Shown here: piece after piece, positions 56,564 through 64,000 of the stretch
How positions within the stretch are numbered: position 1 is the stretch's first letter
How the letters are laid out: every line of letters begins with the position of its first letter
Assembly (NCBI GenBank): GCA_030295235.1
Contig: AP026124.1
Coordinates: 558,001-622,000 of the forward strand
Reading direction: 5' to 3'
Length of the DNA: 64,000 nucleotides
Source of the DNA: Fistulifera solaris
Lineage: Eukaryota > Bacillariophyta > Bacillariophyceae > Naviculales > Stauroneidaceae
Position numbers and translations under genes: made by a program
The notes under the pieces: model-generated
What the model was told of the DNA's origin: nothing
Database searches by the model: none
Seen by the model: the letters and a program-made list of their open reading frames with translations, nothing else

Positions 56564-57065
56564 GATGAATTATAGAAGGACTAAAGAATTTCAACTTAGA
56601 TTCGCAGATATGCATTCCAGGTACCGGTACCAGGTAAATGAGGCAGCAGCGAAAAATTGCAGTTTGTAGTGTTCGATGTGCAGGCTTTGCTGGCACTACA
56701 ACGAGTAACGGATGACATCATTCGATCGACGTCAGATCGTGTCCGGGACTCGTGGGCTCGGGAAGGACGTTAAAATTCTGCCTCCCAGTACAAAAATCTA
56801 CGTAGGGTCTACGACGAGGCAGAATTTTAACGCCGTTGCCTGGCTCTTGAAATTAATTTTCCCCCTCCATGCGTCTGTCCTGCCCACCATTGTTTTACTA
56901 TTGCATTGAACGGATGGCGCTCGCACCTCGCACGTCTCGCGTCCGTCGTTCACGGTCACCCTCTTCCAATACTATTTTTGTTGCTCCGGTACCTTCAACA
57001 TCAAAATCGATCCATATCTTTGCTCAATTCGCAGAAAAGGAATATATGCTTAATAAACTGGAAGA
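56564..57065. other. Divergent intergenic stretch
   Basis: About 500 bp between the fibronectin-III-like gene and ABCF. The forward frame from 56869 stays open into the ABCF coding region, but its upstream residues look unlike ABCF. A near-palindromic pair GTTAAAATTCTGCCTC (56769-56784) and GAGGCAGAATTTTAAC (56816-56831) flanks 31 bp. Confidence 0.55.
56769..56831. repeat. 16-bp perfect inverted repeat, 31-bp spacer
   Basis: GTTAAAATTCTGCCTC at 56769-56784 is the exact reverse complement of GAGGCAGAATTTTAAC at 56816-56831. It lies about 235 bp upstream of the ABCF start and could be a hairpin or the ends of a very small element. Confidence 0.8.
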
Positions 57066-60000
57066 ATGGCACGAGGCAAGAAGAAAGGAGGCCGCAGGGA
57101 CGACGACAGTGACGACGAAAAAACCGGCGCAGGCTCCGGCGTCCCAGGAGGCTGGCAAACAAATGAGTCGCAAAGAAAAACGACTCCAGAAACAACAACA
57201 AAAGCCGAAACAAGCTGCCGACGACTCGGATAGTGACGTTGATGATAATCTTGCGGCATTGCTCGGTGGGAAACTGAAAACAAATTATGGTAGTGACAGT
57301 GATGACGATGATGTGCCCAGGCCTGCCAAAGCCAAGGCTGGTGGCAAAAAGAAAGGACGGGCGGCAATACAGGCTCAAGCCATGGAGTCTTCGTCGGAAG
57401 ATGAGGAAGAAGAAGAAATGGTTGGAGAAGAAGTTGACGCAACAAGTAACGCAGACGAAGACGACGTTGCTATTCAGCAAGTTTCGATGAAATTGGCTGA
57501 CGATTGGGGAATCGATTCGAAAAAGAAAAAGAAGGATAAGAAAGAGAAAAAAAGAGAAGAAAGAGAAAAAGGAAAAGAAGGATAAGAAAGACAAGAAGTA
57601 TGAAGAGGAGGACAAAAAGCAGGCAAAGCCGAAAGAGAAGTCAAAATTTGAGCTACAAATGGAAGCTGCTCTTCGAAAGAAGAACGAGGAAGCCAAAGAC
57701 GAGGGAAAACCTGCCAAGCCAATCCCCCCACCGCCCAAGGTGCAGGAAGTAGCGTCTGAACCACAACCGATGGATGTCGATGAGAATGACGAAGAGGCTA
57801 AAAATGAAGATACCGAAATTGTTTATGGCGCTCCTGATGATGTTGCTTGGACGGACAAGAGTCACGCACAAAGAGAAGCAGATAACAATGCTGATCACGA
57901 TGACGATCCTTCGAAGCTACTGTACGGTCCAGACGGGAAGAAACTGAGTAATAAGGAGCGAAAGAAGTTGCTGAAAGAACGAGAAGCTGCGAAGCGACAA
58001 GCGGAATACGAGGAATCTGCAGCGAAGGCATCAAAAGAAGGTGCACAATTCGCATGCTCGCAAACCGCCGTCAACGAAAACGACCCCCAATGGATGAATT
58101 CTCTGGATATCAACATTCCCAATTTTACCATCAGTGCAGCGGGAAAGATTCTATTCAAAGACGCGGCGCTGACTATTGCACACGGTCGTCGCTATGGGTA
58201 AGAGATGATAGCTCGTTATTAATTATTGTATCGAATCGCTGATTGTCTAACTGTGCATTTTACTTAAAGGCTTGTCGGTCCGAATGGAAGGGGAAAGAGT
58301 ACTATGTTGAAGATGATCGCTTCCCGAGATTTGAAATTGCCTCCTCGTATTGATTTCTTGTATGTGGAACAGGAGGTTGTGGCTGACGACACTCCTGCCG
58401 TCGAGGCCGTACTACGGGCTGATCAAATACGATGGAAGTTGCTAGAGGAAGAAAAGGAATTGATGAAGGCTATCGATAATGGAGATGAAGCTATTGACAA
58501 GCTAGAAAGACTTCAAGAAGTCGTCGACGAATTGACGAACATGGGCGCCGACGCAGCCGAGGCGAAAGCACGTCGTATTTTGTACGGTCTGGGATTTACT
58601 ATGGATATGCAGACGAAACCTACAAAAATGTTCAGCGGTGGGTGGCGAATGCGCATATCACTGGCTCGGGTAAGTGCTGTCAACAGCGATGGGTCAACAA
58701 AAATTATCGGTGAATGCTGACAAGCTTGTCAAACAGGCGTTGTTTATGGAGCCAACGCTTCTTATGTTAGATGAGCCCACAAATCATTTGGATCTTAACG
58801 CGGTTATCTGGTTGGACGAATACTTACAAAAATGGAAGAAAACTCTCTTGATTGTATCGCATGATCAAGATTTCCTGAACAGTGTCTGCCAAGAAATGCT
58901 TCACATTGAAGACCTAAAACTAATATCCTATAAGGGCGACTACGATAGTTTCAAGAAAGCCGAGAAGACTAGATTCCTTGAACAAGTTAAGGCGTGGGAA
59001 AAACAAGAGAAAAGACTAAGAGAGCTTAAGAAATCTGGACAGTCCAAAGCCAAAGCCCAGGAAACAGTCAAAAACTCGAAGCGCGAAGCTGGGGCCCGAA
59101 GTCAGAAGAAGAAGAATGACGCTATAGCCGCTGGTTCTGCTACTGCTGAGTTGAAGGAGCTGATCGCTCGGCCCCGCGAATACACGGTGAAGTTGGAATT
59201 TGCGGAAGTGGCAGAGCTTGGCCGACCTGTCATCGAGGTCAATAACGTGCACTTCAGGTATTCGCCAAAACATCCTATCATTTTTGAGAAGATAGATTTT
59301 GGAATTGATATGGACAGCCGAGTTTGCGTTGTTGGTGAGTATCATCAGATATTATTCTCGCTAATTCGATCGTCTAGATTATTCTAACACGTTTATTTTG
59401 CTTTTGATAACACCAGGTCCAAATGGATCGGGAAAGAGTACCTTGATTAAACTTCTCACTGGTGAGATTAACCCGACAACAGGCGAAGTGCGCCGCAATC
59501 CTCGGTTACGCATGGGTATCTACAACCAGCACTTTGTTGATCGACTACCAATGAACAAAACACCAGTTGAGCACCTTCGCGATCGATTCCCGGGACAAGA
59601 TTATCAAAGTGTGCGAAACCGTCTAGGAAAGTATGGACTAGAAGGCCACGCGCATGAGGTTACGATGCGAGATTTGAGTGGCGGACAGAAGGCACGTGTC
59701 GTCTTTGTAGAGCTGAGTCTGCAAGAGCCGCATGTCTTATTACTGGATGAGCCTACCAACAACTTGGATATTGAGACAATTGACGCACTTTGCGAAGCCA
59801 TCAACGAATTCAAAGGAGGTATTGTTGTCGTCACACACGACCAACGCTTGATTGAAGAATGCCAATGCACCTTGTGGGTAGTTGAAAAGCAGGGCGTCAC
59901 AAAATGGGAGGCAGGTTTTGACGACTACAAAGCGAATATTCTCCGACAACTAGAAGAAGAGGTCGAGCGCGAGGCAGCTAGCCGAAGAGCGAAACTAGAG

Positions 60001-60072
60001 GCGGCAGCCGCGGCCAAGGCGGAGAAACTGAAACAGCTTTCCAGCAAGTTGAAAAAGAAAGCTAAGAAATGA
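57066..60072 (+). CDS. ABCF (GCN20/ABCF1-like) translation ATPase
   Basis: Exons 57066-58197, 58270-58669, 58737-59334 and 59417-60072, about 927 aa, assuming one A too many in A6 57118-57123 and in A7 57547-57553. With the first repair the protein starts [18 protein letters not shown] and joins the long frame, so ATG 57066 is preferred. The N-terminus is a long Lys/Asp/Glu-rich region typical of ABCF1. Two ABC modules without membrane segments follow: [24 protein letters not shown] and [13 protein letters not shown]; then [20 protein letters not shown] and [13 protein letters not shown]. The linker is Lys-rich. ABCF proteins act on ribosomes or initiation factors in the cytosol. Confidence 0.93.
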
Positions 60073-60197
60073 GCTATGATGAATACAAATTTGCTTGCTG
60101 TCAAGAGCCGAACGCAAAGCATTATAAAATACTACTTCAAGTACGTTTCAACTTTGCAAATAAACGGCCTATCGACAATGGTTTAGTGTTTATTGGT

Positions 60198-61442
60198 TTA
60201 CGACCTCTGTATTTCAGAGTATTTCTGTTCGACTGTAGGTTTCAGCCACGTTGTTGCCCGAGGCATGGCACGATTAGCTGCATAGTCTACAATGAATGTT
60301 GGGAGGAGTTTAGAGACCTTGAGGCTGCAAAGCAGCCACACACGTGTTACATTTGGTCCACGCCCATCGGGGTTGCGCTGCGTGTACCAAATGCCCTTGG
60401 CATCTTGTAAGACGGCACCCTTGTTGGCGCGATCAAGAGTAAACACCATGTAATGCCCGTCTGGGTGGGGCTGGTATTTGTGGATTGCAGCGATCTTGAG
60501 TTGATACTTTGACAAGACGAAAGAGGCACGCGAAATACTGGCAGTTCCGTAGTGCCGCATAGCCTTGGTACTTTCCGGTAAAACCGGATCTTCTGCCAAA
60601 TAGCTCGACGCCAAGTGTGTGTTGGTGAACATTCTCATGCTTCGCACTGTCTTAATGTATTCAGGATAATTCTCAAAATCAAGCAGACATTCCCACACAA
60701 CGTAAGGCGGAGCATTCACATCAACTACAACAAAACCAGATCCTTCACGTCCCATTTTTGACTGTTCTTGTATTCTTTCGCCAGCTGCAAGCTGTTTCCT
60801 CTGCTCATCCGAGAGCGATGGAAGAGAAAAGGGAAGTGGCGAGTTTTCGGCCGTTAACAACGCATCCACATCTACACCCAGTTCGGTAGCTTTTCCGGCT
60901 CTTTCTTCATCGGTCAAAATAGGCGTGAGAACAAACCCTTCTGTTTTATTCCACGTCCCCGAGGACGCGTCGTTGTAAGTGTTTCTGGTAAATACTAAAT
61001 CCGACACTTGATCCAATCCACCAATGGAAGCTGCTTCGGCAACAACCTGACGCGGTTCAGCCTCGCTGTAATTTTTCAATCCGGTTCGTTGTTTCGCTCT
61101 TTCTAGCACATTCTTGACTCTTTTCCGCACTCCAAAGCGACTACTTTTTCGTTCTTCGCCTCCCTTGGACCACGAATCTGTAGTGTTGTTGCGGATGGGC
61201 TTTTCAACGGCAAATCGAGTCACTCGAATTGGCTCTGACAAAAATCCCCATCGAAGACACAATTGCCGCGATGACAAGAAACCGTCTACCGGAAACGAAG
61301 AGAGAAAAGAAGCTGCCAGAACTGTTGAAAGAAGGACAGAGCACAGTCTTGTTGATCGACAGAAAAGACGACCGCTTTGATTCCTTCGCCGCCGACGACG
61401 ACTCATTCCAGTGGAATATGTGATTTCTGCGATGGGTGGCAT
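60198..61442 (-). CDS. Plastid START-like / polyketide-cyclase (SRPBCC) protein
   Basis: Intact frame of 414 aa from ATG 61442 (a second ATG at 61406 starts MSRRRRRR). A basic head precedes a hydrophobic signal (CSVLLSTVLAASFLSSF) ending VDGFLSSRQ, so plastid targeting is likely. Residues ~210-390 form an SRPBCC domain of the COQ10/polyketide-cyclase type: GSGFVVVDVNAPPYVVWECL, DFENYPEYIKTVRSM, RVWLLCSLKVSKLLPTFIV. Such domains bind lipids or other hydrophobic ligands. Diatoms and algae have plastid members of unknown ligand. The 3' end lies 125 bp from the converging ABCF stop. Confidence 0.75.
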   Translation of the reverse strand: MPPIAEITYSTGMSRRRRRRNQSGRLFCRSTRLCSVLLSTVLAASFLSSFPVDGFLSSRQLCLRWGFLSEPIRVTRFAVEKPIRNNTTDSWSKGGEERKSSRFGVRKRVKNVLERAKQRTGLKNYSEAEPRQVVAEAASIGGLDQVSDLVFTRNTYNDASSGTWNKTEGFVLTPILTDEERAGKATELGVDVDALLTAENSPLPFSLPSLSDEQRKQLAAGERIQEQSKMGREGSGFVVVDVNAPPYVVWECLLDFENYPEYIKTVRSMRMFTNTHLASSYLAEDPVLPESTKAMRHYGTASISRASFVLSKYQLKIAAIHKYQPHPDGHYMVFTLDRANKGAVLQDAKGIWYTQRNPDGRGPNVTRVWLLCSLKVSKLLPTFIVDYAANRAMPRATTWLKPTVEQKYSEIQRS

Positions 61443-62112
61443 ATTCAATAAAATAACTAGATTGTATCAAATAAGACTTGCTGGCTAATCTTTTGTTGAT
61501 CGTTCTTTATTGATAAAACTCGATAGTTATTTCTTTCTCGCAGGCCGATCGAGTTGACTAGCGCACGATTTCTTGTCGTGACTGCGTTGACTTGGCGAAA
61601 CCTTCGTGTTGTTCTGTGTTCTGCGGGTGACGAGCACAAATCACAACTAGATTCCCGTCGGACCATCACGACCCATCGTCGAAAAGCACTTGTTTCCGTC
61701 TGCGCTGTTTTGTCATGACGGCACAACCGAGCGGAGTACGTCACTGCGGCCGAAGCGGTGGTGGAGAGCTCGGGAGTCACGGTGAAAACTGATTCACGAA
61801 TAAAGCGTAACAACATCTTCCACGTCAACTTCATTGGTGACGTATGTTGTGACGTACCTTGTAAATTTTTAACATCCAGGACGATCACTTGAGTTTGTTT
61901 AAGAAAGTGGTCTACTTTAATATTTATACTTATGCTGAATACCGGAAACCGATGGCGCCAGGCGCCAGCGATCGCGTGCCGGTGAAAATGAGGCGGTTCG
62001 ATTTTTCGCTTTTCGCGTCCCTCTCGTCTCTCGTCTACTGCTCGTTCGTTCAGCGATGTTCACAAACGACAGAAAGCCGGCCAAGACTTATCAGCAATAA
62101 AAGCAATCGAAG
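61443..62112. promoter_or_regulatory. Divergent promoter region with a cluster of TGACGT cores
   Basis: Four CRE cores lie within 118 bp: ACGTCA at 61738-61743 and 61822-61827, TGACGT at 61838-61843 and 61850-61855. Such cores (CCREs) mediate CO2/cAMP and light responses of diatom plastid genes through bZIP factors. They lie 300-410 bp upstream of the START-like gene. Which of the two flanking genes they serve is unknown. No supported coding frame is seen. Confidence 0.4.
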
Positions 62113-62565
62113 GTGAGTTAATGACTAACAAAGAGAAATTTATATGAAGATGATTCAAAAAGGATGTCAAGAGAGGCATTTGTTTCCGCAAGTATTTCGT
62201 TTGCGTCGAGATTCGGGAGAAACGAAAAGGGTCGTCATTTTGGCGGCATTTCCGTCCGACGCCCCGCGTTTTCGACACTGTGCACTCTTGCCTTGCGATG
62301 CGTCGACGAGTGATTAGTTTCTTTAAAGTCTACATCTATTTCAATAAGAAATGGTATCCATCATTGCTGCTGCGCCGCGTGCAGCGGTGACGAGAGTCAT
62401 TGTCTGTCGTGGTTTCTACGGATCGATCCTACGGCGCGAAAGTGCGCGTCGTGCTTCCAAAACCACTCAAAGTGAACCTCCAATTGCATTCCGTCATCTG
62501 ACCCCGTCTTTTTCGCTTTCATTATGTTCTTTCTCCGTCGCGTTTCTATTACTCCATAATTACAG
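62113..62565 (+). other. Probable 5'-UTR intron of the ADP/ATP carrier
   Basis: A strong donor (GAAG|GTGAGT at 62113) and an acceptor ATTACAG directly abutting the ATG at 62566 suggest that the leader is spliced. The intron would be 453 bp, far longer than the coding introns here. An in-frame-looking ORF starting at 62351 overlaps it but shows no family signal. Confidence 0.4.
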
Positions 62566-63477
62566 ATGTCCAGCTCTAGCGAATTTATCATCAATTTCCT
62601 TGCCGGAGGTGTGTCTGGCGCTGTTGCCAAGACTGCTACGGCTCCCATTGAGCGTGTCAAGCTCCTCATCCAAACTCAGGATGCTAACCCCAAGATCATC
62701 AGTGGAGAAGTCGCCCGTTACAATGGCATCGTCGACTGCTTCTCCCGTGTTGCGAGTGAGCAGGGTATCAAGGCTTTCTGGCGTGGAAACTTGACCAACA
62801 TCATCCGATACTTCCCTACCCAGGCCTTCAACTTTGCTTTCAAGGACACCATCAAGGCCCTTTTCCCCAAGGCTGACAAGAACACTGAGTTCGGAAAGTT
62901 CTTCGCCATCAACATGGCATCTGGTGGTCTTGCTGGAGCCGGTTCGTTGTTGATCGTCTACCCCCTCGATTACGCTCGTACCCGTCTTGCCTCTGATGTT
63001 GGTTCCGGAAAGGCCCAGTTCAGTGGCCTCCTTGACTGCCTCAAGCAGACCATCAAGACCGGTGGTCTTGCTGCCCTCTACAACGGTATTGGTGTGTCAA
63101 TTGTTGGTATCATCCCCTACCGTGGTGTCTACTTCGGATTGTTCGATACCATGTCCGGCTACAACCCCTACCAGAAGAGTGATAACAATGTTCTCCGTGC
63201 CGGATCTAAGTTCGTGTGCGCTCAGTCATCTGCCATCGCCGCCGGTTACGCCTCATACCCCTTCGACACCGTCCGTCGTCGTCTGCAGATGCAGTCCGAG
63301 AAGCCCAAGGCTGAATGGGTCTACAGCGGAACCATGGACTGCTTCGGTAAGATCGTCGCCAACGAAGGTGCGGGTGCTCTTTTCAAAGGTGCGGGTGCCA
63401 ACGCCCTCCGTACCGTCGGTGCTGCCATGGTACTTGTGCTTTACTCCGAGATCACTGCTTTCTTCAACGCCAAGTAA
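62566..63477 (+). CDS. Mitochondrial ADP/ATP carrier
   Basis: Intact 303-aa frame from MSSSSEFIINFLAGGVSG. Three mitochondrial-carrier repeats are visible, each with PxE/DxxK/R: APIERVKLLIQ, YPLDYARTRLA, YPFDTVRRRLQM. The last contains RRR, part of the nucleotide-carrier signature (RRRMMM in animals; here RRRLQM). GNLTNIIRYFPTQAFNFAFKD is typical of the ADP/ATP carrier. It exchanges ADP for ATP across the mitochondrial inner membrane. Codon use is strongly biased to C-ending codons, unlike its neighbours, a sign of high expression. The acceptor-like ATTACAG next to the ATG points to a leader intron. Confidence 0.97.
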   Translation: MSSSSEFIINFLAGGVSGAVAKTATAPIERVKLLIQTQDANPKIISGEVARYNGIVDCFSRVASEQGIKAFWRGNLTNIIRYFPTQAFNFAFKDTIKALFPKADKNTEFGKFFAINMASGGLAGAGSLLIVYPLDYARTRLASDVGSGKAQFSGLLDCLKQTIKTGGLAALYNGIGVSIVGIIPYRGVYFGLFDTMSGYNPYQKSDNNVLRAGSKFVCAQSSAIAAGYASYPFDTVRRRLQMQSEKPKAEWVYSGTMDCFGKIVANEGAGALFKGAGANALRTVGAAMVLVLYSEITAFFNAK

Positions 63478-64000
63478 GCTTATGTAAAGCGGATAATGTA
63501 ATCGCGATGTTTGGATTGATTATTTTCGTATTTGTGGTTATTCAACGAATTCAATTGCCAAGAGGGACAAGCTAATATCAAATGCAACAATAGGCTTTTT
63601 TATCTTAATGTGTATTAGTTGATCTACATGCGAAGTAATCTAGAACTGGAGTGCCGTTGTAAAAACACTTACACAATTTTTCGGACGTGGATGAATGCGT
63701 GCCTGGCATTAGACGAAAAGGCGCTCCACGGCTTCTGTATCGTGCATTGCTCAGTCTTTCCTCTTTCATTTAGATCTAAAGTTTTCGATTTTCAAATCGT
63801 TCCGGAGCAGATGACTCGACATATTATGTTGTCGATCCACTCCTTCAAATCAAGCGTATTCTTTTGCATGCAATAATTAGGACAATTTCCCTTGTGTCGA
63901 CAAGAGACAACATGCTTGCACGATCTTGTCAGTAGAGAACATTTGTTATGATGAAACCACATACGCCACTTCCTGAGTAACGATGCGCGATTTAATACAA
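63478..64000. other. Right-edge stretch, nothing recognised
   Basis: About 520 bp after the ADP/ATP carrier. An 85-codon forward frame at 63619-63876 has no recognisable domain. No RNA gene or repeat is seen. Confidence 0.5.

Noticed and set aside
57001-57738. 245-codon reverse frame opposite ABCF
   Set aside because: Low-complexity Phe/Leu/Ser translation is the mirror of the Lys/Glu-rich ABCF N-terminus.
61457-61888. 143-codon reverse frame upstream of the START-like gene
   Set aside because: No domain, irregular composition; it spans the TGACGT cluster and is better read as promoter DNA.
62351-62794. 147-codon forward frame overlapping the ADP/ATP carrier
   Set aside because: Out of frame with the carrier and without family signal; probably lies in the leader intron and then shadows the carrier.
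63001-63487. Long Ser/Pro-rich forward frame within the carrier
   Set aside because: A shadow produced by strong C-ending codon bias in the carrier gene.

Overview
The window is nuclear DNA of a diatom, most likely a pennate species close to Phaeodactylum tricornutum. The gene set is plainly eukaryotic: spliceosome, snoRNP, kinetochore, GPI-anchor, 3'-end processing and mitochondrial carrier genes. Introns are few and short (62-82 bp, one of 175 bp), with GT-AG ends. Several proteins begin with a signal peptide followed by a short F-containing cleavage context (AFAP, AFSP, GFAV), the bipartite signal that sends proteins to the secondary plastid of heterokonts. About 29 convincing protein genes were found and no tRNA or rRNA gene.

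Layout: a partial gene runs off the left edge (1-83). Next come a WW-domain/NELF-C/D fusion (1.0-3.7 kb), an ABCC transporter with eight exons (4.2-8.8 kb), a membrane-anchored nickel/peptide-type binding protein with its two halves in swapped order (9.0-10.9 kb), and, divergent from it, a ferric-reductase-like haem protein (11.5-13.9 kb). These are followed by a large C2/C1/C2/membrane/PH protein (14.6-19.9 kb), CENP-H (20.3 kb), PRP5/DDX46 helicase (21.0-24.2 kb), a SET1-type methyltransferase (25.1-27.9 kb), a rhomboid-like protein (28.4 kb), ISY1 (30.3 kb), a choline-transporter-like protein (31.8 kb), NAF1 (33.9 kb) and PIG-V (35.1 kb). From 37.8 kb plastid genes are common: ABC1 kinase, ClpS, ribokinase, a DEAD-box helicase, TrpRS, a fibronectin-III protein and a START-like protein. 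They are mixed with an Mn-type CDF transporter, CLP1, a TPR protein, ABCF, the ADP/ATP carrier and several lineage-specific proteins.

The most striking locus is 4.2-13.9 kb. A bacterial-type metallophore/peptide binding protein has been rebuilt as a circular permutant with a signal peptide and a C-terminal membrane anchor. It shares a 0.6-kb promoter region with a bis-haem ferric reductase and lies tail to tail with an ABCC exporter. This resembles the siderophore-uptake pair FBP1/FRE2 reported in P. tricornutum; whether it is that pair could not be checked.

A caution for every reader: at least 25 single-base frame breaks, nearly all in runs of one base and many in essential single-copy genes, point to uncorrected indels in the assembly rather than dead genes. 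Gene spans below run through these breaks; protein lengths assume they are errors.
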